A DNA stretch of 64,000 nucleotides from Tetragonia tetragonoides (Eukaryota; Streptophyta; Magnoliopsida; Caryophyllales; Aizoaceae), in the NCBI GenBank assembly GCA_038025085.1, contig CM076142.1:9026501-9090500 (forward strand). The letters are read 5' to 3'. Each line of letters starts with the position of its first letter. The first letter of the stretch is position 1. This document shows positions 1 through 12,016 of the stretch, in pieces. The position numbers and the translations under genes were made by a program. A model generated the notes under the pieces. The model saw only the letters and a program-made list of their open reading frames with translations, was not told where the DNA came from and did no database searches.

Positions 1-3000
1 TCTGAATTTGAATTTGCGGTTCTAACAGACAACCTTGACTCATTTGGATCTGAAAAGGAAGAATCCATAGAGTTCATTTGCAACAAAGCTACCGTAAGCC
101 ATGTAGTTTGATTTTTGGACACCCTGAGCTGTTTCTCACTCTCTGAAAGTATCTTCAATGCATGACGAAGCTTCTGCAGATCTGTCTCAGCTGTAAGACA
201 ATATCATTTGAACATTTGTCAAGAAACAAAAAGTAAGCTTATAACAAGAATGCTGTAGCATTAGAAGAATGTGTCTAACAAAGCGCGACTAGTTCCATAA
301 ACATATCTCATACTTGATCCTAACAATTGAACAATACTAAGGGGGCGTTTGGTTCATTATTGGTAAAGGGAAAGGAATCAACAAAGGGAAACAAGGGTAA
401 AGGAAAGGAATGAGCTTCATTACCCTTTTTGTTTGGTTCACTCTAGAAAGGGAATACTTTTTCTCAATTCTCTTTGTTATTGTTTGGTTCATTGGTAGGG
501 AATATATCACTTTTTCATTATTTTTTTCTTTTTGAATAAAATTCTTACTACTATTGTCAAAATATGTGATTATATATATAAAACTATGCACTGTGATGTA
601 GCTAAATATGACAAAAATATAAAAGAAGTTAAAAAAAAAAAAGCACAAAAAAGTATAAAGGCCAAAATAAAAAAAAAATTAAATAAAAAGAAAGAAAGTT
701 GAAATAAGAGGCGTCCAAAATGAGATCAGAGAAGTGCTTTTTTTTTTTTTTTTTTTGAAGAACAGAGAAGTGCATCTGTCATCTATGCCTATTACTTTTT
801 CTCTCTCCTCTTCTTCTTTCTCTCACTCCTGTAGAACAAAAATTCTAACCATTTTTCATCATCTCTCTTTCTCTCTCCCCTCTCTCTGTTCAAAAATGGC
901 AAGATTAATCAGAAATTTAGAATTGAAGAAGTACAAAACACATCCAGATCAGTGCAAGGGGGGAGAGTTGGACAGAGACTGATGAGGGAATCCAAAACCC
1001 AAGGGGGGAGGGGGTAATGAGGATGACCCAAAAGTGGGTAAAAGGAAAACTGAAATTGGGGAATGGGATGGGCGTGTTTTCAGACCAAACATCCACAAAG
1101 GGAATTGAGGTTCCTCATTCCCTTTCCCTTTCCAAATTACCCCTAAACAAACGCCCCCTAAGTGTGTATACTTGTTCATTACGTTGGATGGCCTTCAGCT
1201 AAAGAGTACTACTAGTGTTCACGAATAGTGACAAAGTAAGATTGGGCTACTACATAGTACCTACAGTTTATACTTTGGCAAATAGATTTTATTCCCCGCC
1301 AGATTACTTTGGTAATATTAATTGTAGAACATGCATTGTTGCTCTGTAGGTTATTTGATATAGCTAATTGATTTCAAGGTGATCCTCAGATACCTGTCAC
1401 ACGAAACACATTGATTTTCTGTTAATTTGACATTTAGAATTCTCTGATCATTGTCTGGAGACATTATTACAATGAGGTGGCGGTCAGAAATATGAGAACA
1501 CTGCTATGGCAGCCAATCATAATGCTGTTTTTAAAAAAAATTAGATGGAACAGTTTGTTTCAGTAGCAGAAGTTGTAAACAAGTCCTCGTTATCTATTAA
1601 TATTGATAGTCTACATAGATTGCAAATAATAAGCTAAATAAACCCACCATTTTGAAAAACACAAAGTGCTCAAGCCCATATAACCAAAACAGGATAAATA
1701 TGAGGGCTAATGGTTCATAATAGGTTCGAAGTGGTTCTCATCCAACATGTGAATAAACAAGGCTCGTGAACAAATTTACTAGCTTCACCGAGTTAGGGGA
1801 ATGACTTAGAAAGTTAGAGGCAAGCAAAGAGTCAGCACACCCATATGCCAATAGTCAACATGCCACAGAAGATATATCGTATTCCAAGAAACTACCAAAA
1901 CAACCAACAAGCATAGATGGATCATCTAACTTACAAGCATGTCTTCTCAAGAAATTCCTCCTCAGTTCAGAATCTTCTTCCTGGCATTTCCCAGCAAGAA
2001 CATCCATTATGATATTGGCTAGTTGGGATGTTAGTTGCATAGGGTCAATCCTTGATCTCATCAGCTCCCTTGCCCTTTTTACAGTATTTGAAGTATCAGC
2101 TGACAGAGCCAGGTCAAGTAAATCAAGCAGCTCATCATCTGCAACGGTACCAATCTGCATAAAGGAGATAATATTGAATTTTGTTCAAGCAGCATAAGGG
2201 TATTAATAAACAGTTAAAACACTGGCAAAACACTCACAAGTTCATAGGCTAAGGTCATTGTGATCTGGTTGCCAAGCAAACTAAGCTGATCGAGCATCAT
2301 TTCAGCATCTCGCATTGAACCATTGGATTTAGCAGCTAAGAAGTCTAAAGCAACCTGCTCAAACTCCAAACCTTCTTCCACACAAATTTTCCTTAGTCTA
2401 TCTGCAACATCCACATCCTTTATTTTTGGAAAGTGGTATCTTTGAGACCGAGCAACCACATTTCTTGGTAGCTTATCGAGGTCGGGGGTGATAATAACAA
2501 AGACAGCATGTTGAGAGAAGGTATCTAGGCTAGTCAAAAGAGTCGCCCATGTATCACCTCGAATCAAATGACACTCGTCCAAAATGAAGACCTTAAATTT
2601 TGAAGATACTGGAGGTAAGGTTGCATTCTTAACAAGGGATCGTACCCTACCTGCACGGTTAATTCTCACAGAATCCACTTCCTTCACATCCCTGCTCCTA
2701 CCTGCAAAGTACAATGTACATTCTTGGCATGATCCACATGGCCTGTGCTCCTCTAGAGAGAGACAATTCAGTGCGGCCGCAAAAATCCTTGAAGCAGAAG
2801 TCTTTCCAGTACCACGAGCACCATGAAAAAGGTAGAACGAGTTAATCCTCCCTTTTGATATGGCACCCAAAAGTGACCTTGCTGCTACACTGTGTCCAAC
2901 CAATTCATCGAAAGATATTGGCCTGAATTTTTGACTTAGACTCTTTGGACTCTCAGAATATGGAACAAGTTCATTGTTAATGTGTTTCCAGCTCCTACTT

Positions 3001-3833
3001 TGTGTAGACAAATCAGTGTCACCAGTTTCACCTGATATTAATGGATATTCTTCTCCATCAGACGCAATGTTTGTGTCTCTGTATCTAGGCGTTCTTGACC
3101 AGCAGCAGGTTATCCCACATCCACGATACTCATGATCTAGAGCATCATACTCATCGTTCAATAGTGATGTGGTAGGAGTTGACCCATCAAACATGGTGTC
3201 ACTAGCACAAAGGGAAGGACTCCCCACCCGGCTTACAAGATCGCCCATTGACCCTAGTGAATCCTTATATCTGTAACCACCATTTCTTTTTGATGAATGC
3301 ACTTTCCTTCCAATTGGCGTGGATCTTACTGTCGAATCATGGTTCGAACCCTCACCCTCGAGATGATCATTGGTAGGAGAGATACAAGCTAACTCAAAAC
3401 CATTTTCCCTAAGGTCATTACAGTGTTTCTGAGTTAGTAATTTGCTGCCATCCTCTTTCTTGGCTTTCATCCCAGCAGCAATGGACCCTGATTTTCCAAC
3501 ACACCCAGAGTTCTTCTTTATATTCAACTTAGAATTAGATTTAGGGGAGCACTCATTAGACTCTATATCCTTTGAAGTTTCTTCTTCTTCTCCACAAGTA
3601 CCCAATATTTTACTCAGGTCCCACCCATTGTTACCTGAAATCCCTTCTTGGCCACCATTCCCAAACCTTAGAGAAATCCCATTACAGGAATTGGTATCCC
3701 AATTCACATGATCAACCAAAGCAGAAAACTTGCTCATCGAATTTGTCGACGGGTCCCTTAGTGACCTCACCCTCCTAAGTGCCACCAAGGTTTTTGATAT
3801 GGGTACATCAACAGAATGTCGCCGCCCATCCAT
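1..3833 (-). CDS. STICHEL-like protein, DnaX-type AAA+ domain (5' part, partial)
   Basis: Exons read on the minus strand are 3833-2238, 2154-1935 and 190 to beyond 1. Phases join cleanly (YEL|IGTVADDELL; RRHA then S-ETDLQKLRHALK). The first exon encodes 532 aa. A Ser/Asp-rich N-terminus is followed by a clamp-loader-like ATPase: Walker A GARGTGKT near residue 338, a Cys cluster CGSCQEC near 363, Walker B ILDECHLI near 417 and RSQRYHF after it. Exons 2 and 3 give the conserved helical part (DLLDLALSADT, ILSESEKQLRVS). This order matches plant STICHEL and STI-like proteins, which resemble bacterial DNA polymerase III gamma/tau but are linked in Arabidopsis to trichome branching. Family members run to about 900-1200 aa, so the C-terminal half lies left of the window. 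Start chosen: first ATG of the open frame (MDGRRHS). Exact paralogue is not assignable. Confidence 0.9.
341..1158. mobile_element. PIF/Harbinger (Tourist-like) element in STICHEL-like intron 2
   Basis: Terminal inverted repeats GGGGGCGTTTGGTT (left) and GGGGGCGTTTGTTT (right, reversed) are followed on both sides by purine-rich GGTAAAGGGAAAGG-like sequence. A 3-bp TAA lies immediately outside each end (338-340 and 1159-1161), the target duplication expected for PIF/Harbinger. Length 818 bp, with no transposase frame. It lies inside the intron between exons at 1935 and 190. Confidence 0.85.
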
Positions 3834-4646
3834 CCTTCAAAAAAATTCCCAAAATCAGAGAAAATAATAGGTTTTAACTAAGCAGATTGAACATAACCCC
3901 AGTTCTTTATTTTGACCAAATAAATTCATAAACACAAGAATTAACTAAAAAATCAAACCAACACAAATAAGTACAGACCACAACAAAACAAAAATCAGAA
4001 TCAGCAAAATGAACCAAAACTCAGCTCCTACTTGACCCTCTCCACAAAATAGAAAACTACAAACTCAACCAAACATATGAGATAATCAAAAGGCAATGAC
4101 ACCAAAAATCAGTGTATACAGAATCAAATAACAGTAATGAGAAGGAACAAAAGAGAAACCCAAACAGAACAGAAACCCTCTTTTCTCACCTCAATGATGC
4201 AGCATTACCAAAAACGGAAGAATCACCAAAAGCAAAACAGAAACAGCACAAAATAGGAAGGAAAAACAAAACAAACAAAAAAAAAAACAAATGCATTACT
4301 TCCAGTACCTTTCACCTAACAGAGCAGAAAAAATGCAACTGTTTTTTTTTCCCTGTTCTTTTCACCAGAAGAAGGGCAAAAAGCTCAAACAGTTGAAAAT
4401 GCTCAAAACCCAGATGACATAAATAGCAACATTATCAATTTATCATTCTCCACTATTTGTATTCATCAAATGAAGGGGAAAATACAGTAAGAAACAGACA
4501 GTTTAGAGAGGAAAAAATGGGATTAAGAGGCCATGAAATCTGAGCATTTTTATGACTAGATATTACTATTATAGTTATATATACAGTATAGTAAATTGAA
4601 CCCAAGAAAAAACAATTAAAATAAATAAATTATGAAAAATGGGTAC

Positions 4647-4800
4647 CTGGGCATTGAAATGGTGAGTCCTTTGAAGTTCACGAGGGCGAGAAAAGTGGAG
4701 AGAGAGAGAGAGAGAGAGAAAAAAAAAAAAAAAAAAAAACCTAAAACCCCTCAAAAACAGGGCTTCATTTGTCTTCAATGGTTGAAGTTAACCAGAAACA
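4647..4800 (-). promoter_or_regulatory. Probable 5' leader exon of the STICHEL-like gene
   Basis: On the minus strand a donor CCCAG|GTACCC at 4647/4646 follows a leader containing a T-run and a (CT)n tract (4698-4739 on the plus strand as GA repeats and A-run). The intron would run to just before the ATG at 3833, where the only close acceptor is a weak TTTTTTTGAAG. The upstream border is a guess. If transcription starts above 4778, the leader holds an upstream ATG (4778). Confidence 0.4.
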
Positions 4801-6786
4801 AACACGGAAAATCCTCAAGCAACTCAATGTGGTTTAGTTGCAGAAAAATAAATGTGAAATAGTGAGATCATCAAATGAGAAACTCTACACTCAACCCAGT
4901 ACTTAAAATCCTCAACTTAAACCCAGCAAAACATTTATTTAAAATAAAAGAAAATGGTTAATTTCAATTTTCAATATAAACAGAGAGATTCTGCAAGCAG
5001 GGATGAAAGAGAAAGAGAAAGAGAAAGAAGGGTAGAATGGTAATTTTCAGGATTCTGACAGTTTGAGTTAGTTTGGCATTTTTTGTTGGCTGGATAAAAA
5101 AAGGGATCTAATTTTAAGGACAAACAAAAGCCACGCGCATGTTAAGCGAGTGAAAAGACTGTAGATAGCAACATTGTTTTCATAATGTAAATTATGTGCC
5201 ATGATGTTGGTCTGACATTGGTACAATTACCCTGTATGGTCGCATATAATTGAGGCTTGTTTTAATTATTTTTGGGTCTAATTTAAGAGCTTTATTACTG
5301 GTGTAGTTAGAGTTAGGACCACTTTGTGTTGTATAATTAGATGATGATGGTCCAGCAAACTTAAAATCCTCTAGTTCAGTGCTTAAACATCTTTGATTGG
5401 TTCTTTGCTTCTTGTTTAATCTTCTACTTTTTCTTTACAAAGTGAGAAATTGATTAAAAAATTTATAAATCTGTATTTCTGTGCTACAAAAATTTAGCTG
5501 CGTATTATAGTGTGTTAACTTTCATGTGCAATCTTTTTTCTTAATTTCTCTCCCCTTAGTAAAGAAAAGTAGAAAAACTATAGATTCTATGAGGAAGGTA
5601 ATAGCTATCTGTACCAACTAAAAAGAGTCTCATACTGTTTGCAGAAATTAGAAAGTAAACTGCACATATTTAAATTCTTATTATACATTTTATTGTTTTT
5701 ATTATGCCAAAATAAGTAAACACTTGCTTTTTTTAGACAATAAATGACAACTAATTTTATTTTATAATTGTTTGATTTTTCTATACTAAGAGTTTCTTAT
5801 AAAATTATCTCTGTAAGTTAAAATATTACAATATTCATCAAAAAAAATTAAACAATACGATATAGAAAATTAGTTAGCCAGTATAATCTTTTGAATTGAA
5901 AATTTGAAATGTATCTTTATCAGTCTAGATACCTACCGAAAAAAAAAAAACATGTACCTTTTTCTTTTATGACGTGGTCCCCTTTAATTATGGACAAATT
6001 ATTAATTTAAAGAGACATTTATTTTAAGTTGATGTATATTCTCTTGAGTGGGACAAGAATCTAAGCTTGGTCTATCCTCCATCTTAGGATATTTCATCTA
6101 TTTTCTTAAAATGAGACAAAATAATTGTATTTGAGTAGAATTTGCTTAAAAAATTGTAGAGGACATGGTACTTGTTAGCATATTACAATTGTTACTTAGG
6201 TATACATTTTTGTATACATTAAAATACCCAATTAAACCATTTCTAGATTGTTAATTCTTAATATTTTGTATACCTCAACCACATTTAGTTGCATATTGAC
6301 ATTGTTTTTGTATATAGAGACTAGAGAATGTCCATTGTTTCCCCACAAGAGGTCATCACCATTCACCAGCACATAATGATTACTAATAATACATGTAATC
6401 AATAATTGTGAGGTAAACCAATAACCACTATGGCACTATTTAATCTTCTAAATTGATGAACGCCCAGATAGCTAATGGCAAGTGCATCCACGCGCCGGAA
6501 GTGCGGTTTGTTGTAATCTTTTGAGTCTTTTCTTGTACACAGGGGGCTCCCGCAATGCGCGAGGCACCTGAATCCTGAGGGGTCACGTCACGTGCTCAAT
6601 GTATTAACTATTGTCCCGTTGTAATTCCAGTTTGATGGAGTAGCCTATAAATGTTTATTATGAATTCAATCAAAAAAAATTTGTTTATTATGAGACCGCT
6701 CAACTTGAGGTCACCTCTGCAATCCAACCTGACGTCATTGATTATTTGAGACACGTTATGTTGAGAGCTTGAGACCCTCTCATATA
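4801..6786. other. Intergenic, no gene seen
   Basis: AT-rich sequence upstream of the STICHEL-like gene. It contains a short (GAAAGA)n stretch near 5010-5030. A GC-richer patch at 6460-6610 (CACGCGCCGG, CACGTCACGTG) is unlike its surroundings and may be a repeat fragment. No coding frame or RNA gene was recognised. Confidence 0.5.
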
Positions 6787-7053
6787 CTCTTTCCGTTCTT
6801 TTTTCTCCTACCCACTTCTTTTTGCACAGAGTTTAATGAGAATTGCTTTCGGAACCAAAATTCCTTATTTGCCCTTACTTTAACATGAGAGAGAGTGTAA
6901 GTTAGGAGTGGGGTTGAAAAGTAATAATGATAAGAAAAAGTAAGGATAAATGGGTCTTTTAGTACTCAGAGTATTACTAAAAGAGAAAGTGGGTAGGAGA
7001 AAAAAGAACGGATGTAAAAGGAAAGTGAGTAGGAGAAAAAAGAATGGAGGAAG
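6787..7053. mobile_element. Stowaway-like (Tc1/mariner) MITE
   Basis: Left end CTCTTTCCGTTCTTTTTTCT and right end (reversed) CTTCCTCCATTCTTTTTTCT are inverted repeats resembling the CTCCCTCCGT Stowaway terminus. TA flanks both sides (6785-6786, 7054-7055). The right terminus is present twice: an extra copy at about 6982-7014 lies just inside the outer one. Confidence 0.75.
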
Positions 7054-7244
7054 TAAGTTTTTTGAGTTTTTTTTATCTAATTGTGAAACTACTTATCAAT
7101 TAGTAACCTTACTCATTTTGTGATTTTGGCAAAGATTTTTTGAACCTCAAACTCGAGTACAATTAATTAATTGAAAAAAAAACAATTAAATTCCACCAGT
7201 GAATCTGAGCGCTCGTATTAAATATTAATACAAAGTGCGATAGT

Positions 7245-7390
7245 GGGTGTGTTCTTTTTCACTTACTTATTAATTGGTTCAGTTTAATTATTTACTTTTC
7301 ACATATTACTATTCAATTCAGTTCAATATAGTTAAGTGGAGTCCAGTTCAGTCTAGCCAATTTAGTTCTATTTAGTGAAAAAGAACAACT
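7245..7390. mobile_element. Small inverted-repeat element (MITE)
   Basis: GTGTGTTCTTTTTCACTTA at the left and GTTGTTCTTTTTCACTAAA (reversed) at the right enclose a CAGTTCAGT-rich core. The same core style occurs at 35559-35832 and 44789-45268. Target duplication is not clear. Confidence 0.5.
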
Positions 7391-7759
7391 TATCATCGAT
7401 CATGAACCAACCATATGTAACGGAAAGATCTTAAAATATTTATGTACTAATTGTGTTTAATTTTGTTAATGTTCCTAGCTAAACCCTTTTTTTCAATATG
7501 ACGAATTTGTAATTCACTACATAAACATTGTAAGTTATTGTACACTAATTGAGGCATATGATTTCGAAGCGAACTTCTCTGAAGAAGAAAATTAAATATA
7601 AATAATTTATACAAGTTATACTTAAAGGTATACGTGTGTGTTATTTTTCAATAAAATGAATTGAATTGAATACGTAGTAACATGTGATTAAAGAAATATT
7701 TCCTAATGCGAATTAGATTGAACTAACAAAACTCATATGAGTTAAAGTGAATTATATAT

Positions 7760-7967
7760 AAATTAATGGATCGGTGTTGTTAAGTGGTAAATATTCATCT
7801 ATTCTTAATCAAGGTTGATGGTTTGAAATTTCGCATTGGGCATGGAGCAACCTTAAATCCATTTGTGAGTTGTCCCACCCTTTGAGGTGCCTACAAACCA
7901 ACTCGCAGAATTAGTCATTATAATCAACGGTAGACACCATGGTGTCATGGTGTGAACCCAAAAGAAA
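7760..7967 (+). mobile_element. tRNA-derived SINE
   Basis: An A-box-like TTGTTAAGTGGTAA and a B-box-like GGTTTGAAATTTC, about 45 bp apart, lie in the first third. The 3' end is A-rich (AAAAGAAAAAA). Near-identical flanks AAAGTGAATTATATAT (7744-7759) and AAAGTGAATTGTATAT (7968-7983) form a 16-bp target duplication with one mismatch. Architecture fits an RNA polymerase III-derived SINE inserted by LINE machinery. Confidence 0.8.
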
Positions 7968-8250
7968 AAAGTGAATTGTATATGTGACACGTATTTAAGA
8001 ACGATTTTCTGAGAAAAGGGCTATCTTAAAAAGTAAAACCTAGATTAGGTTGGTTATTAGAAAGTATTTTGCATGAGGGTGTCCGACACGCTAGCGAGAC
8101 TCGTTTACTCAATAGTGGGTAGACTCGGGATTGCACGGACCGTGATTTTTTTTTTTCGGTCGACGGGTAAAGTCGCCACACCCAATAGCGAGACTTCCAC
8201 TCTAACGACACGCTAGCGATTTCTTGGCTATGAAAACACCATCGTCGTTA

Positions 8251-8863
8251 GTATGGTGAGCATAAATTTCGGGTACCCAGTTCCGGAACTGGAATTGGTT
8301 AGGAACCGGTTGTTTCGGAACCGGTCTAACCAATTCCAATTCCCAAAAATAGGAACCGGTACCAACCAATTCCAATTCCTAACTTTTTGGAACCAAAACC
8401 GGTTGGGTACCCAGTGTAAAAAAATTAAATGACTTTTTTCCTTTGTTAGAAATAATGAATGGTGATTTTCTAAGGTTACGTTTAAAAAAATTCCATTTGT
8501 AATTTTCATGTTTTTAATGATTGCATTTGTAATATTCATAATTAAATGATTGTATACGTCATTTAAATTTTGATTTATAATGTTAGTTATTTTGATTGTA
8601 GTATTTGATTTTATATTTGCGATAGTTTTGGAAACTAATATTTATTAGTGTAATATTTTTATTGGTATTTTTTATTATTAAAATATACATTTTTTTGGTT
8701 TTAAAAAAAAAAAAAAATTGGGTTTAATGCGGACTTGGGTACCCAGGAACCGATGCAACCAATTCCAATTTCAATTCCAATTCCTACAAATTAGGAACCG
8801 GTGAATCCAATTCCAATTGTGGATAGTCAATACCCGGTGGGTACCAAGTTGCGCTCACCCCTA
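8251..8863. mobile_element. hAT-like nonautonomous element
   Basis: The right end, reversed, reads TAGGGGTGAGCGCAAC and the left reads TATGGTGAGCATAAA. Both lead into GGGTACCC and then repeated GGAACCGGTT / AATTGGAATTGG motifs in mirrored arrangement. TAGGGGTGAGCAAAA-type ends are typical of plant hAT MITEs. No convincing 8-bp target duplication remains. Confidence 0.6.
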
Positions 8864-8963
8864 TGCCCGTTAGCGACTTTCGTCTACGCGCCAACCCTCC
8901 ACCGAGAAGCAATAGTGTTGAGTAAGAGATCGCCAACACAGATAGTATTCTCGTCCCAGATAA

Positions 8964-9030
8964 GTCACTGTTGTGGACAACAACTTAAGTCGTTGTTGTG
9001 GACAACAACTTAAGTCGTTGTTGGCGACAA
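8964..9030. repeat. Tandem palindromic repeat
   Basis: Two tandem copies (period 25-26 bp) and a partial third of a unit built around ACAACAACTTAAGTCGTTGT. Each unit is itself close to a perfect palindrome, so the stretch can fold into successive small hairpins. Confidence 0.7.
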
Positions 9031-9233
9031 TCACTACTCCTGCAGAAAAGAAAAGGAAAATTAGCTAGACTGGTTAACTCTCGAACCTACGTAGACATCC
9101 TATTAAAAAATACTGTACTTTCTAACTCAACCTAATTTGAGTATTATTTTCGAAAATAACCTCTTTTAAGGAAATTGTTCGGTATTTCCTCAAAAGAAAA
9201 ATGTTGTCCAAAAAGCAACCCTCAAAAGAAAAA

Positions 9234-9546
9234 GTGAATTGCTAAATACCGCCCCCCCAATTTCCATATTTACCCTCCCCCATTTTCCTCACTCACTCTC
9301 ACTCACTCTCACTCATCCTCTCTTCCTCACTCACTCTCACTCATCCTCACCACCACACCGGCAACCACCACCACTCACGGCACAACCACCACCGGTAAAT
9401 TTTTTTTTGCGCATTTTTTTTGCACAGTCGAGGGTGAGTCGTCTGAAATTTCCGACTCACCCAAGGGTGAGTCGCCTCTAGCAGACGACTCACCCAAGGG
9501 TGAGTCGAAAATTTCAGACGACTGTGCAAAAAAAAAATTATTATTA

Positions 9547-9578
<32 letters not shown>

Positions 9579-9580
9579 TA

Positions 9581-9630
<50 letters not shown>

Positions 9631-10125
9631 TATTGTTATTATTATTAATAATATTATTATTATTATTACTGATTATTGTTTAATTAATTAAAAATGTGAA
9701 CTAGCTCGGCACCGATTTACCGGCTCCTCCCCTCTACCATTTCACATTTTTAATTAATTAAACAATAATCAGTAATAATAATAATAATAACAATAAATAA
9801 TAATAATAATTTTTTTTTGCACAGTCGTCTGAAATTTTCGACTCACCCAAGGGTGAGTCGAAAATTTCAGACGACTGTGCAAAAAAAATGCGCAAAAAAA
9901 AATTTACCGGTGGTGGTTGTGCCGTGAGTGGTGGTGGTTGCCGGTGTGATGGTGTGGTGGTGAGGATGAGTGAGAGTGAGTGAGGAAGAGAGGATGAGTG
10001 AGAGTGAGTGAGGAAGAGAGGATGAGTGAGAGTGAGTGAGAGTGAGTGAGGAAAAGGGGTGAGGGTAAAATTGGAAATTGGGGGGACGGTAGCTAGTAAA
10101 AAGGGGGCGGTATTTAGTAACACCC
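9234..10125. mobile_element. Fold-back inverted-repeat element, possibly Mutator-like
   Basis: Arms 9234-9700 and 9741-10123 are near-perfect inverted repeats around a spacer of about 40 bp. Outer ends read GTGAATTGCTAAATACCGCC and (reversed) GGGTGTTACTAAATACCGCC. Each arm carries, from outside in, a CTCACTCT-rich stretch, a CCACCACC stretch, GTCGTCTGAAATTTTCGACT palindromes and an (ATT)n tract. AAGAAAAA at 9226-9233 and 10126-10133 is a candidate 8-bp target duplication. No transposase. Long arms suggest a Mutator-like fold-back MITE, but an 8-bp duplication would fit hAT better. Confidence 0.75.
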
Positions 10126-10473
10126 AAGAAAAATGTTGTCCAAAAAGCATTTATTCTTTGTCAATTGGCCGGTCACGCTAAATATCAGCTTTGAATTTTG
10201 GTGGGTGCACAACACGCACGTAACCCGTGCAGAGACTAGACACTTCTAGGGTGGGTCTGTGACTGTGACAATGACGAAGAGGGTGGTTCGGTTCTGCCGG
10301 CGGATACTAATAAAAAGTCATTCATCTTTCCAACAGTCTACTGTCTCTCTCTCTGTCTCTCTCTCTCTCTCCTCTTTTCTATCTCTGTGGTCCGTTTGAA
10401 GCAAGCAAGCAACGGGAGAGAGGGTTAAATTCGTACATAATAACAAACAATAAAAAGGACACAATTGCATTTA

Positions 10474-10749
10474 GGGCAAATTGGTGAAAACCCCCAAGAA
10501 GTTTGGAGTTTTTGCTAAGAACACCCAAATATTTTCAACTTTGACAAGTACCCCCAAACAAAATGAAAAAGCCAAGTTTGCGCCACCTTGTACGTGAGGG
10601 CAAAATGGGGCAATTTTTTTTTAAAATGGCTGGTTAGGGGGACTTAACAGGCTTTTTCATTTTGTTTGAGGGTACTTGCCAAAGTTGAAAATGTTTGGGT
10701 GTTCTTAGCAAAAACTCCAAACTTCTTGGGGGTTTTCACCAATTTACCC
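10474..10749. mobile_element. Mutator-type MITE (276 bp)
   Basis: Inverted arms of about 100 bp: GGGCAAATTGGTGAAAACCC at the left and GGGTAAATTGGTGAAAACCC (reversed) at the right. They continue as nearly identical sequence. Flanks TTGCATTTA (10465-10473) and TTCCATTTA (10750-10758) form a 9-bp target duplication with one mismatch, the size expected for Mutator-superfamily elements. Confidence 0.85.
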
Positions 10750-10758
10750 TTCCATTTA

Positions 10759-12016
10759 TGGGAAAATAATGGAAGATAAATGGGTTAAATTTTGTATTTT
10801 GGGGTGATGGGAAAATTGCTTGCAGGCCCCTATATATGTGTGATGATAGGTCAGGTCACTGGTCAGTTCGTGTTTTAGAGAAACAGACAGTCTGGTTGGT
10901 ATCAAAACCCCATAGATAGCTAGGATGTAAAGTTGCTTTTTAGGCTGCAGACTCTATAGGGAGCAGAAAACCTTTTGCATTTTTGCCCTTTTGGATATCC
11001 ACTGTTTTGCACTTAGACAAAACTCTCTACATTCTACATTGACCATCCAAGAAAAGAAAAGAAAAAAAAAAAAAAAAGTCACTAGTGTATATTGTTGATT
11101 TTGCACTAATTCAAGAATAATTTTTATTTTCCGGACTATACAATATACATCCCCATTGTTTGTGCCTGTAGTGGTAAATTTGTTGATGATATGTTATAGT
11201 AACTTTTTCTTTTTACCTATTGATGGATGATGGTAATTTTCAGGTACTTTTAATTGGTTTCAATGCAATTTTCCTTCCAGCCCCTTTCTCTCACAGGTCA
11301 CAACCATGACTACATTCGTCATAGTAGTTTCTTTGTCATGCACAATTATCGTCATCATTATTTAGCTCATTTAATTATTTTATAATGTCATGCTACCTCG
11401 TTGTAGTCAATAAAATACTTACAATTTTTTGTAGTCAACCTAATTCATTGTAAAGGTAGTGTTTTATTTGATCGAATTAATTTGATCTGAAAATTTTGAG
11501 TAGTAATATGTAATTTATTTTGTAGAGGATTGAACTTAATTATGAGCAGGTGAATTTCTAAATTATGAAGGTGAAAGAACAAAATATTGCATAAATATAA
11601 GTTTTAAATGATATACTCAATGCACATATAATGAATGGTACGGTCTAGGTTTTTAAAACACAATTCTCGAATTTTTTCACGTATTGAAAATATTGGTTGT
11701 TTTATGCGTTATTTAACTTTGCGATTGCATTAGGAAAGAAAAATAAAACGATTTGATGAGATACAAAAATTCTATTAAGAGTAGAATTTTTAATCACTAA
11801 TCTAGCTACTAGTCTACTATACATTTGTGATGGCAACAATAAGTTTCATGCATGAATCATGATGTAAGGTTTATGATTAATGATAAATTAAATAACGAGG
11901 ACAAATGAGAATAATGTTCAATTGACCCAACCAGAATGTTGAAAACATAATTCGTTGCTTAGTAGCCAGTAAATGAAGTGGTAATAACCAATTGAGTGAA
12001 AATACTCGTTCTATAG
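10759..12016. other. Intergenic, no gene seen
   Basis: AT-rich. A TATA-like TATATATG near 10831 and CT-rich blocks near 10340-10380 resemble promoter sequence, but no open frame follows and no RNA gene was recognised. Confidence 0.4.

Noticed and set aside
9500..9691. 63-codon frame with poly-Tyr/Leu
   Set aside because: Translation of the (ATT)n tract in the fold-back element.
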